From assembly GCA_034096865.1 (NCBI GenBank), contig JAWQFJ010026815.1:68141-132140 (forward strand): 64,000 nt of DNA. The letters are read 5' to 3'. The notes beneath the pieces were generated by a model. That model worked only from the letters and a program-made list of their open reading frames with translations. It had not been told where the DNA came from and searched no databases. Both the position numbers and the translations under genes were made by a program. This DNA comes from Theodoxus fluviatilis. Lineage: Eukaryota > Mollusca > Gastropoda > Cycloneritida > Neritidae. Positions 43,773-55,188 of the stretch are shown one piece after another; within the stretch, counting starts at the first letter, position 1; each line of letters opens with the position of its first letter.

Positions 43773-45950
43773 ATCACTTCACTGCCTTACATCATCTTTT
43801 CCGTCACCAATCTCCTCCTTCCCTCCACCCCCTGGTTCCTGTAGCATGCACTCTTTCCATGTTTCCCCCCTTCCCCCTCTCCTTCCCCCTTCCTCTCTCC
43901 TTCATTCCAGACCTTCGGAATTTCTTGCAGCTCTGTTCGTCTGAAAGAAGTTCTGTCATTTGTTGTTCATTGAAAAATGCTGGCGTCCCTGGGAGTCTGT
44001 GATCTGGGCCCAGTTGGAAATTGATGACCGGGGGCGAATTGGTTTGGGGATTCCCCAATTTCCCCATAGCCGTCCTCGGGAGGAAGAATTATCGCCACTG
44101 CATCAGGTCGCGTGTGTGGCGAGCGCATTGTGTTTCATCTGTCCGGGTTTGTCCTTAATAAATCTCACCAGACACCGCTTTGTGTTTCTTCACAAGACTG
44201 TGTCGGTTCCATTGTCGGAGCCTTCCCGAACTGGTTTCCCATGGATCTACACTCCTGTGAGGACGACGACATAAAATATGCCTTTTTGGGGGGGCTCTGC
44301 GTTTTATTCGACGTCTACCTTTGAACTTTTCTATTGGCCTTCCTTTCTTTTTAGTAACGTCACTGAAGAGTAATTTCACCTCCATTGATTTCATCACTCC
44401 ATTTTTTTCGGGACTCCTGTCTTCGGTGCACGTGTGACAATACCCGTGTATTAGGGTGTGATGGCGTCAGAATCTACTGACAAATGGTGATGTAAACTGC
44501 CGAACATCTGGAAAACTGGTAGAGCACGTCTCGGTTTAAAAAGAAAGAAAAAAAAACACTCAGTGTGCAGTAACACCGTTATCTCTGATTCCTGTGTTTC
44601 TGTGATGCAGTGCATGGAAATGCTTCTTTCACGATCTTACAGAGCTCAGGATGCGTGTTATCGCTGGACGTTTGAGAGATAAATAAAAGTAAAAAGAGCA
44701 CCACTACCCTTCTCAGTGGCCATGATTTACAGCATTGAGATATGTCCACCTTTATTTTGCAATACATCAGTCATGCTTTTAATTAAAAAAAACTCATCCA
44801 CTCCATTTCGACGTTTCCATTTAAATGACTTCAATGAATTTAATGTTCGCATCGGGTTAGTGTTTCAGCGCTGATAAGTACCTCTAGAATTTTAAATCTT
44901 GACTTTTTCTCCCCTGGATCAGATCTCCTCCCTACGTGGACCATGCAGTGGGCTCAGTGTGGGCAGGGCGCTGCCGTTGCCATGGCCTCTGCAACAGAAC
45001 GCAGGCTCTGGAGACGTCACCGTGGTTCGCGGACAGAACGGTTAACCCCTTGGCCCGCCTCCCTTCTCTGCCGCCGTTGCCCTGATGGCATCTTTCGTGG
45101 ATTAGCATATTGGCCGGGCCGTTATCTGTCCCCCATTACCATACCTATCTGCCCCGCCCCCCAGGGGACGTAGCCAAGTCAATCAGCGACACCTCGCCCC
45201 ACCCCCCCTCTCCCGTGAAAAGAATTTTAACATGGCCGATACCATCTTACCTGTCCGGTAGCGATGCCCAGAGGAACGGCCGATAGCTTCCTGCAGGCTG
45301 CCGACCGCGGGTTATCTTCGACGAATGGCTTCATTGAGGAGCAGAGGATAAAGAAGATGACAGAGACAATGAATTATTGATGAAGATTGATGAGTCATCG
45401 CCTCTGCAGTGGGATGAGTTTTGGGTGAGCTTTTGGGTTGGAGGATTAGGGGAGGAAACGACACGAGGTTAGGGTGCCGTGGGGTGGTAAGGGGTGGGAG
45501 TCCGGCGGGTAACAGAATAAAGGAAGTTCGTTGTTCAAAAAAGGTGGAGGGGGGATTTTGAGAGCGGGAAGAGGGTAGGAGGGTGGGGATGGGGATCCAG
45601 AAACAAGTCATGACATTTTTGTGAGATAGTGTTTCAGTGGATTAAGAAAATCCGCGCTTCCGTCGAAAAACCTTAGAGGCGCGCGGCAGGCAAAGTGGAA
45701 GTTGATGGATCAGGTTTTCTTATGCAAAGTGAGTTTTTGAAATCCTAACCTTGTTGACGCTTAAAGTGTCATTTGTCAGTGTATCCGTAGGAACGATGTC
45801 AGTGATTGAGTGACTCGATAATCTCCCAGGCAAGCGGTGAAGATGGGGGTGTTAGTGAAGTGCGAATGCAGTTGAAATCAAAGAATAATTTGGAGAAGAA
45901 CACATTGACAAAGGATGTGGGCGGAGTAGGAAGTGAAAGAGAGATCGGAG

Positions 45951-45982
45951 GAGGGGGGGGGGGGGGGAGGGAGGGAGGGAGG

Positions 45983-46050
<68 letters not shown>
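45951..46050. repeat. Poly-G/(GGGA)n/(GA)n array
   Basis: Fifteen G residues, GGGA units, then GA; abuts the (GAAC)n tail. Confidence 0.94.
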
Positions 46051-46270
46051 GAACGAACGAACGAACGAATGGTTTATTTTTGTGAGGCCACCGGCACATC
46101 ACAACTCGGTTACAAATAATATGCCTCATCGGCCACCGCAATACAAATCGCTTCTTGTCTTCTCTTAAACACATAGTACAGAAACATAGCAACCGTGCGT
46201 ACTGCTTTTGGCTCTTCCAGTGACAATAGTGTCTTAAAATCACATGATTTAGTATTCGTCGCCAACTTGG
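46051..46270 (-). mobile_element. Possible second retroelement 3' end in reverse, with (GAAC)n tail
   Basis: Read on the minus strand, a ~200-bp unique segment ends in AATAAA (TTTATT at 46073-46078), then CATTCGTTCGTTCG and a (CT)n array. This is the same order as the element near 36.85 kb: AATAAA, then TTCG units, then CT units. On the plus strand the segment is flanked on both sides by (GA)n. No protein is encoded, and the body does not obviously match the 36.8-kb copy. Confidence 0.35.
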
Positions 46271-46302
46271 AGAGAGAGAGAGAAAGAGAGACAGAGAGAC
46301 AG

Positions 46303-46349
<47 letters not shown>

Positions 46350-46350
46350 G
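46270..46350. repeat. (GA)n array with CAGA variants
   Basis: About 80 bp of GA units with a few CAGA and AAGA steps. Confidence 0.93.
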
Positions 46351-46858
46351 AGGGAAGGAGGCTACTGCATTTCAACGTAATGCTATGGTGTCGGGTGAGA
46401 GTCAACTGAAGATCCTTATACTCTACCACTGGCTCGTCTTGATTATCCAAGAGACGCATGTACAGGTAATTCCCAAGTCACACAAGGGAAAAGGACAATA
46501 TTTTTCACAGCGATCAAGGAGGACAAGTGCAAATAGCGTGGACCAAGCTGAATCCGACTGACTGAGGATGACGCGTCTGCATTGTTTCGGTGCTGGGGGA
46601 ATCAGGAGATGATACTAGAAGTTGGCATAGCAGGCGAGGGGTTTAGGCCAACAAGTTGGAACCCCTTGATGTTGGATTGGCCTTGGCTTCTTTTCCGTCC
46701 CTTTCGTCATCAGCTCAACCTTCGTGTCAAGACAAAAAAGAGTGCTACTCTCACGCCGTGGACCACTACCACTTACTCGGCATTGTCAGCTGATGAATTG
46801 CCGCCAATTACTCAGCAGCGTTTGATCTACAAGGTCTCTAGCATTCTGAACACAGAGA
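46351..46858. other. Unique non-coding DNA
   Basis: Separates the GA array from the element beginning at 46859; nothing recognised. Confidence 0.55.
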
Positions 46859-48197
46859 TATAGTATCTCTGACACAGGTTGGTCACGTGACTTCGGCCCC
46901 ACATTCCAATGATTTTACCAATCAAAATTCAACATGATCAAAAGACTATTGAGAGTAAAAAGAGACGATTCTATTTCACTCCAATTATTTATCCCAATAG
47001 ATAAACACAAATTTGGTGTTATAATAAAACTAATCTATGAGATTTTCAGGAAATCATTTGAGAACTACTTTTAGCGCGAACATCGTCTATACGGTTGCAA
47101 ACTGCCTTCAGCACGTGCGCTTGTCTTTGGAACTAGTCAGTATAAACGCATCGAAAAGGATTCCTATGCCTTCGGGCCGGTTTCGTGAATCTATGGTTAT
47201 ATTCTCGCAAGTAAATGCTTTCTGGCCGGTGTGACGAAATGAGTTTTCTGCTGCGATGAGATTTCTGACGGGCTCAGTGCGCATGCGCAGATTTCTGACG
47301 GGCTCAGTTTCCGCCGCGATGAGATTTCTTCATTCTTCCGACGACTGCAAAGCGAGCACATGTGTTTTCATTATTCAACGATTTCTTTTTGCAGCAGAAG
47401 AAATATATTGCAGCAGAAGAAATCTGATTGCAGGAGAAGAAATCTCATAAATGGGAGCTGATCGCAAAAGAAATCTGACCGCAGCATCAGAAAGCTGACC
47501 GCAGCAGACCGTCAGAAATCTCATCGCAGCAGAAAACTCATTTCGTCACACCGGAACCTGTGGTCTAACTGCCTTCACACTGTTTGACGAGCTGCTGAGT
47601 CCACACTTCGATCATTCGTGTATCGACTGATCTAGAAGTAGAAGGAAGATTTTACTCACTGTTGTCTGTGTTGAACGTTGATCGAGTCGAAGTTTCTTCT
47701 GTAGGAATCCGTCCGATTCCGAAGTTCGATATCATCGGAGAGCTCAGAAGCAGTTTTTCTAAGTTTAATCCTTCTAAGCATACATTAAATTAATGATTCC
47801 TCATCAGTAAAAGCACTCAGCGGGTTTCTGGGCGTATCGTACTATCGGTCCAAAAGATTATCATTATGCAGACGGGATTGGTTGCCTTACTAGCACAATG
47901 AAGTATAATTGTTGCTTTTGTATTCAAAGTCCTTATAATTAGTAGAGTTCACAATATTACACTCTTGTGATTCGAATTTTACCGCATACAAGTTTTACAT
48001 TTATGGGAAATCGATGTTTAGAAAATGAACTGACGGAAAGATGGCTGCCAGTATCGAGTGTATCACAACAAGCAGAGGAATACACTCAACGATGTGATAT
48101 ATGCCATTCAGCGTGGCTGAGACTCAGTGCCGAATGGTGGTATGCATGTTATGGAAGAATTAAGGCTATCACGTGACCAACCTGTCGCTGAGACTAT
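46859..48197. mobile_element. Larger element with inverted ends (TATAGT...ACAGGTTGGTCACGTGA), host of the nested MITE
   Basis: The left end 46859-46890 begins TATAGT and includes ACAGGTTGGTCACGTGA; the right end 48169-48197 is its reverse complement with a few mismatches and a 2-base indel. Removing the 329-bp MITE leaves about 1.0 kb between the ends. The interior has no transposase or other known domain. A TA dinucleotide at each tip could be the target duplication. The transposon interpretation is inferred from the matched ends only. Confidence 0.65.
47226..47554. mobile_element. MITE with perfect 46-bp terminal inverted repeats and ~20-bp internal repeats
   Basis: The left arm 47226-47271 (CCGGTGTGACGAAATGAG...) is an exact reverse complement of 47509-47554. 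The outermost bases are CCGG on both sides, a palindrome, so they could be a 4-bp target duplication rather than part of the ends; no other duplication is visible in the flanks. The interior is built from ~20-bp units related to the arms (GCAGCAGAAGAAATCTGA-like, starting at 47391, 47410, 47430, 47481, 47501, 47526) and, on the left, two copies of GATTTCTGACGGGCTCAG 30 bp apart (47260, 47290). It has no coding capacity. The superfamily is not recognised. Confidence 0.88.
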
Positions 48198-48227
48198 ATG
48201 CACTATAGTCTCAGCCACGCTGAATGG
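48104..48227. repeat. Abutting inverted repeats at the right border of the larger element
   Basis: A 21-bp block (48104-48124, CCATTCAGCGTGGCTGAGAC...) is exactly inverted at 48207-48227. Between them the element tip (GCTGAGACTATA, 48187-48198) faces its own reverse complement (TATAGTCTCAGC, 48203-48214) across a 5-base loop TGCAC. The layout looks like two related element ends meeting head to head, or a rearranged terminus. Confidence 0.75.
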
Positions 48228-51200
48228 GTCTATAGCTCACGCCTACACATGAAAACTTAGGGATGAAAAGCTTACGTCGTAGCGAGAAGACGAGCTGCGG
48301 GGATGTAGGAACAAAGAAGATCGGGTAAACACATAGGAGAAAAGTGGGGGAATGTGTAGGGTACGGAAAGATTGAGTTGATGATGATATAAGATAATGAA
48401 CCTGAGGGACGGAAAGGAGGAAATTAGAAAGTAAGTTTTCTGGGAGCAGGGTCTGTGGAGAAGAGATGAGCTCCGAAAGCTTGTGCATAATAAAGCAGTT
48501 GGACCGAAGTCTCCCTTGTTTTAATCATTCTACATGATCTAAACCCGGCTTCCATCTTCCTGTGGAGAAGAGAGGGAGGTAGAGAAATAAGTAAATAAGT
48601 GATGTAGAGTTTTGTTAGTAATGAGCTAGAACAGAACTAAACTAGTTCTGTTGTACGAAAGACTTGGAGCGAGGAGAAAGAAGATTAGGCGAGAAGGAAG
48701 AAGAAGAGGATGAAAAAACACTCGGTGGCATGATAGAATTGGTCCCCACCCCGTGGGGTTTGTCTATAGATTGTGAATGGCGAGAATTAGATTTAAGTAA
48801 TCACAGCACTGCAGGATAAGATTCGCTCTGAACAGAGGTGGGGGTTGCAATCGAATCAGTCTCCCGTGAGGTGGAAAATGTGATGAAGCGGTGCAGCTAT
48901 GCCGTCTCTTTGACTTACCATGCTCTCTAGAGGGGTAGAGGGGTGGGTGTAGGAGGGGTAAGGGGTGGGAGAGGGTGGAGGAATTTGTGTGGGTAGGATG
49001 GTGGGACGGGTGGGCCAAGGGTGGACTCATGAGTTCCGAAAGTCTGTGACTTGTGGATGGTGGGCCAGGCAGCGATGCTGAGAACATCGAGTGGGAGTGA
49101 AACAGCCGAAGAAAAAACCCACTATCTGCAGAAACGCAGTAACTGTCTACTTAATGCGTCGCGAATAATTATGTGTCTAATGGAGTTGGGGCAGGAGTTA
49201 AGGCCTGGTGGTAAACAGAAAGGGGTGGGGGTGGGGATGAGGTGGGGATGGCGGGTGGAGGTGGGTGATGAGGAAGCAGGAATAGAAAACAACACAGCCA
49301 GGTTCGATCCAAGGAGTACTGGAGGTCTGAGGACAGGCGCACTCAAGCCACGCAAGGCAGACCTGCGTCAAGGTCCGTGACGAAGTTGTTGGCTTTTCCT
49401 ACTCTCCAGGACAGGGCAGGAAGACAGAATGGCAGCGGGCATAAAGCCAGCAGCCTGTTGAGATGGCCGTCTCTGTATTTCTGCCACTGCACAGGTGAGA
49501 ACGGAGGGGGTGGGGACGGGGGTGATGAAGGAAGATGAGAGGAGGGGGAAGGGAGGAGGGGATCTATGGCATGCTGATGTGGGTCGGGGTAGATGGGTGT
49601 GGGGGATGAATGTTTAGAGGGGGAGGGGGTTGGGGGGGGGGGGGGGGAGGGAGTAGTGAGAGGAAATGTTAACTGGTAAGCTATGAATGGGGGTTGACAT
49701 GGGTGCGAACGGGGCTGTTACCTGCTATTACCTGGCGAGTTGAGATGGATATTGGGGGTTAATATAAGGATAGGTGGGGGGTTACCTTGGGGGGCGGGGG
49801 CAGCGGGCGTGTACCTGCATGACGATGAGGATTGATCAGGCGGCTCTAATTGTCCTTTGCCTTGCTGGAGGCGTGCCTTATGAGCCGCCACAGCGCGCCC
49901 CTCATGCATATATGCATGCGCACTGGCGTGGGGATGGGGCAAGCCTGTCTACAGACAAAACAGCCGCCCGATGTCGCTTGTTGTCGCCCAAACAAAGCTT
50001 GTGTGTCAAGATGCCATCGCCAGAGCGGGCCAGGTATGCAGTCATAGCGCACTGCTTCTCAGCCACCTCGGCCCCGCAGCTCGCCCGTGTTCCCCTTCTC
50101 CCATTACCCCCACCCCTCTACTGCGAGATCAGTTCTTTCCTCAATAACCTCCCACCCCACCCTTCTCCTTTTCTTCGCCCCCTCCCCCTCCCCCTCCCCT
50201 CACCCCCGGGTACCTTCTGGCCTGGTGTCCAGGGTCGACGTATCGACAGGAAAACACGCAACTGTTCTCTGCTCCGCCTCCTGCCCGGTGCTGTGTGCGC
50301 GACAGCCAATGGGGAGAGGGGACGGCAGAGCGCAGATCTGCATGTTTGCCCACTGCAGGTGAAGACCCACAGTCTTCGATCCCGACCTGCCGGAAAGGGG
50401 GGGTGCTGTTTGCCTGGTGCTTATGCAAGAGTCGCGCTCCGTCGACAACTCATCGATGACGTGTTTTCGTGCGCATTTGACCTGTTGTTTTAGTTCTGTT
50501 GACTACGAGAAATACCAGGATCACGAAAATGATGTTTGCGTGTATTTCATAGAAATGACGAGGTGTATTTAACACTTCGACGACCCGTATTTCAAACTTT
50601 TCGTGTAAGTATGGGCAAATAAAATATAAATACAATTTTGAAATGTCGGTATCGGAAAAGTTTTTTTTGGGTCATTCCAAAAACAAGGCAATCTATCAAT
50701 GCGAGGACGAAAACCGAAAACGTAGACGTACAGGACGTGTGCTTAGAAGAGCGATCGTCAGTTAGAATTTATAGGAACCTGCAGATTTGTATGTCCACTT
50801 CCGTATTATGTTTAGTGTTCTTTCGAATGCACGCGAAGGATTGCATCATGTCTATACGAAAATGTGGGGAAGGGGGGGGGGGGGGGGGGGGAGGGTCAAA
50901 TAGTTTGCGCATGCAGACGGAAAGGACTGAGAGGAGGGGGAAGAGGCAAGGTAGGAGGGGGTGACGAGTGTTGGTGGCAGGGGGAGGGAGGAAGGGAGTA
51001 AGGGAGTGTTTGCAGAGGATTCGTGATCTACAAATTGCATTGGTATTTAACAAGTATTGAAGTAAGAAACGAAACAGACGCGGTAATGGGTATGGAAGTA
51101 TCACATGAGGAGATCGTGTGCTTTATTTATGTATGTGCGTTAATGTTGGCAATGTTCCTGCGGGAGCCCATGTGATGCGAGAAAGATGAAAAAGTTGGTA

Positions 51201-52639
51201 ATTTTAGATACTCATCTCATCTGATCTCACCTCATCGTATAAAGTAACGTGCTCATTTATGCATTTATTTATTTGCATTTCTGAGAATGGCATTTTCAAG
51301 ACAGAATATCTCACGTGTGTCTTGGCTTGAGCTGCTAGATTCCGGTACGTGAAAGAAAAGAGTTTTCAACTCAGCAATCAAACCCAATCACAGTTTTGTC
51401 ACAGACAGCGATCAAAACAATGAAAAACGGCGACCAGGTCAAAAGTTCGTTTCGCTATTTCTTCCTAAGCGTTTTGTAAGGACCTGCGGCTACGTTGTTG
51501 ATTATGCTGAGAAGGGAAAGAGAGTGACTGTTTTTCTCCATTTATTCCAGCTCATGATCAATAAATCCACTTTGTTTTTACCAATAAGCCTCCGTCCTTC
51601 ATGAATTACGAAACAATCCGGCGTGGTTTGCATAATTTTCGAAATGAAAATGGACTGCTGAAAATGTGGATCCATTTGGTTCGTTTTTGCATAAAAATCA
51701 AGCTTATTCTTCTTCCACACGCAAAGCCAATTCAAAGTTTGGAACCTCGGAAAATATAATATTGTTTCACTTTTAAGTAATTTGTAAGCTAGGACGGAAT
51801 CGAAATGTCATGGTGATGCAATACTGCGCTACATGGGAGTGAGCTGAGATTAATTATGCGAGGGATGATTTAAAACGCCGAATATCATATATGCAGATCG
51901 AGTTATAAATATTATATGGCGTAATGACCTGTGAAAATGCTCTTTAATTGTAATCGAGTTGTCGACTCTAGTGAAGGCACCGTAGTGATCGGCGTTCCCC
52001 GAAGTCTTGGACTTTGCATTTTAAAAACAGAGCTGGTGCGCGCCCTCGGGTAGCGCCAGATAAAATATGGGCGGCATCTTCAAAACAGATAGAAGAACCA
52101 TCAGCACTTGCAGCGAACAAAGGGATCTGAGGCGTCGAAAAGCTAATCAGGCCCAACTCTCTCCCCAGCCCGCCGATAAAGGCACTCTTCCTGCAGTTAA
52201 TGCGGATGTAAATGGATTTTTAGGATATGAATCTGCAGTCATCAGTGCGGCTTCTCCGCGCCCAAAGGAAGAGAGAAGGCTGAATTAATTCATTATGCAA
52301 ACCGTCTAATCCCAGCAGAGATGGGCAGACGCTTCCTCTGCCGCTGGTGCCACGGCCATCAAAGACTGCACTAGCTCTCAGAGACCAGCGACAGCATCTC
52401 CAGCAGAAGCTCTGCAGCGGCAGAGTGGTGGTGCCGACACAAAGGCAGCATGGCGTGGCTGCGGGATGACGTGGTCCGCCGTCTGAGAGTGCTGGAGACA
52501 CGGACGTCACAGGACGCCCCATCTGACGTGACTGCATGCCCAGGGCGCCGGGCGCCTCCGTCTCACCTCGTACGAGTTGCTGCACGTCCTGAATGTGGAC
52601 AGATCTGTCTCTCTGCCTGTCTTCCTCCGCCTCTGTTTG
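48228..52639. other. Unique non-coding DNA with G-rich patches
   Basis: G-rich at 48950-49020 and 49500-49660, G16 at 49632-49647, G20 at 50872-50891; AT-rich at 51.1-52.0 kb. No gene recognised. Confidence 0.6.
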
Positions 52640-52745
52640 ACTGTCCGTCCGTCCGTCTCTCCGTCCATCCGTCCGTCCCTCCCTCCGTCCGTCCGTCCGT
52701 CCGTTCGTCCCTCCGTCCGTCCGTCCGTCCGTCCGTCCGTTCGTG
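52640..52745. repeat. (GTCC)n tetranucleotide array
   Basis: About 105 bp of CCGT units with CCCT interruptions. Confidence 0.94.
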
Positions 52746-52840
52746 CGTGTGTCTGTTCGACTGATTGCACGTCCGTTCTCTCTTCATCCGTTCGTCCATC
52801 TATCCATCTGTTCGTTCATCCCTACGTCTATCTGACCGTC

Positions 52841-52841
<1 letters not shown>

Positions 52842-52913
<72 letters not shown>

Positions 52914-53140
52914 TTTTGTGTGTGTGGTGTGGATGTGTGTGCGTGTGTGTGGTGTGCATGTGTGTGTGTGCGTGTGTGTGTGTGCGTGCGTGTGTGTGTG
53001 TGTGTGCGTTTTTGTGTGTGTGGTGTGGATGTGTGTGCGTGTGTTTGGTGTGCATGTGTGTGTGTGTGTGTGCGTGTGTGTGTGCGCTCGTGCGTGCATG
53101 CGTGCATGTGCGTGCGTACGTGCGTTTGTGTGTCTGCTCG
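52842..53140. repeat. (GT)n array with 96-bp internal duplication
   Basis: GT array; a block starting CGTTTTTGTG and including GTGGTGTGGATG recurs at 52911 and 53007. Confidence 0.95.
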
Positions 53141-53182
53141 TGTGAATCTCTGTCCGTCAGTCAGTCTTTCTGCCTCCCTTTA

Positions 53183-53185
<3 letters not shown>

Positions 53186-53235
<50 letters not shown>

Positions 53236-53244
53236 CCCCCCCCC
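53186..53244. repeat. (CT)n and poly-C
   Basis: CT array followed by 12 C residues. Confidence 0.94.
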
Positions 53245-53836
53245 TTTCCCCCCTAGGCTTTCTGCATTGATTGGTGGGACAAGGCCTCCCAGGTAGCCCT
53301 AATCGAAGAGTTGCATGATGGGAGTACTTAACGGCGAGAAAACCGGGGGAAATTCCTTCACTAGAAAAACTGCCTCAGTTCTCCCAGGATCTACACTTTT
53401 CGCTCTGCATGATCGTGGCCTCGCATGCAGTTTACTGGTTCGCGTGAAGGTCCCCGCCTCTTTCACAATGTAATCTCCCGCTGAGAAAAGCCTGTTTGTT
53501 TTTTCTTTGATGTCAGTGTTGGGGACTACGCGCCGCTGTAGGTAGGAAGGCGGCATCGAACTGCTTTCCCGATTATCCCCCCTGGAAATCCATTTCTCGC
53601 CCCCGGCGCTGGCAGCCCGGTGTTTTGTTCCCCGCCCGCCTCTCACAGCAGCAGCACCAGCATCAGCAGCCAGTCGACTCTGGGATGCACGCTTTAGCCT
53701 GCACGCATGGCAAGATCGCTGCAGCCAAGATGGCTGCAGTCACGTGCATGGCATGCCTGCAGGGCTGGGATGGGAAGACCGACAAGGAAAAAGGATGATG
53801 GTGTTAAAGAGTGTGTGAAAATGTGTGTGTTGTAAA
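53245..53836. other. Unique non-coding DNA
   Basis: GC-rich with a short CAG-rich patch near 53647-53672; no gene seen. Confidence 0.6.
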
Positions 53837-53854
53837 GCGTATCTGTGTGTGTGT

Positions 53855-53889
<35 letters not shown>

Positions 53890-54028
53890 CCTGCGCGTGT
53901 AAAATGTGTGCGAAATGTGCATGTTATTTTGTGATGCCTACTTGTGTAATGTATTATCTGTGCGTTTGTATAATTTTGTCTGGTATGATGTGTATAAGAT
54001 TTTTAGTTTACTTGTGTTGATAAATGAA

Positions 54029-54093
<65 letters not shown>

Positions 54094-54107
54094 TGTGTGT
54101 GTATGTA

Positions 54108-54144
<37 letters not shown>

Positions 54145-54180
54145 GTAAGTGTGTCTGTATGCGCGCGCGCGCACGCGTGT
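53837..54180. repeat. (GT)n arrays and CG island
   Basis: GT arrays near 53850-53886 and 54030-54140, ending in a GCGCGCGCGC run (54161-54171). Confidence 0.93.
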
Positions 54181-54676
54181 GGTTTAATTTTTCTCAAAGT
54201 ATAATTTGTCTGTCTAAAGATGTGTGTTTGTTGTATGTCAGATTGAATGTGTACTTGCAGATAACAAATGTGTTCGGGACGCGGGTGTGTGTGTGAATGG
54301 GTTCATGAATATATATCTACGTGTACGTGCATAAGTAGATGCACGTGTATTTGTCTGTGCGTACGCTGCCTGGGCATTCATGCATGCGTGTGTTCGCTCG
54401 TAAATATTCAGCATGTCAGCGTCTACTGCAGAACCCATTCCCTCCCCCTGAGTTGTGGCTGGCTAGAGTACGGTTTGGATGTTGGCGTGAGCAAATTGGA
54501 AGTGTTTTGCAGACTTGTTTATGGCATGATGATTTACACAACCTCCGCCTCCCGAGGAGTCTTCATGGTTTGGTTTTTCGATGAGAAACTGTTGAAATGA
54601 ATTTGGCACAATTTACTTGACGCGTTTTAAAATTGCGGTTTGTTTTTACTTCGACATATCCAACAGCAAGACCCGT
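54181..54676. other. Unique non-coding DNA
   Basis: Nothing recognisable between the GT and GAA arrays. Confidence 0.6.
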
Positions 54677-55188
54677 GAAGAAGAAGAAGAAGAAGAAGAA
54701 GAAGAAGAAGAAGAAGAAGAAGAAGAAGAAGAAGAAGAAGAAGAAGAAGAAGAAGAAGAAGAAGAAGAAGAAGAAGAAGAAGAAGAAGAAGAAGAAGAAG
54801 GAGAAGGAGAAGGAGAAGGAGAAGGAGAAGGAGAAGGAGAAGGAGAAGGAGAAGAAGAAGAAGAAGGAGAAGGAGAAGGAGAAGGAGAAGGAGAAGGAGA
54901 AGAAGAAGAAGAAGAAGAAGAAGAAGAAGAAGAAGAAGAAGAAGAAGAAGAAGAAGAAGAAGAAGAAGAAGAAGAAGAAGAAGAAGAAGAAGAAGAAGGA
55001 GAAGGAGAAGGAGAAGGAGAAGGAGAAGGAGAAGGAGAAGAAGAAGAAGAAGAAGAAGAAGAAGAAGAAGAAGAAGAAGAAGAAGAAGAAGAAGAAGAAG
55101 AAGAAGAGAGAAGGAGAAGGAGAAGGAGAAGAAGAAGAAGAAGAAGAAGAAGAAGAAGAAGAAGAAGAAGAAGAAGAAGAAGAAGAAA
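54677..55188. repeat. 512-bp (GAA)n/(GAAGGA)n polypurine array
   Basis: Every plus-strand base is A or G. Pure GAA blocks alternate with GGAGAA blocks (about 54798-54852, 54863-54900, 54998-55040, 55108-55130). One GAGAGA step near 55105 shifts the triplet phase. The long Glu, Lys or (minus) Leu/Phe frames are artefacts. Confidence 0.97.

Noticed and set aside
44943..45173. Open frame beginning MQWAQCGQGAAVAM in a GC-rich patch
   Set aside because: No domain, no splice context, Arg-rich composition expected from GC-rich DNA.
53647..53675. CAG-rich patch (CAGCAGCAGCACCAGCATCAGCAG)
   Set aside because: About eight units, interrupted, no surrounding coding frame with a recognisable protein.
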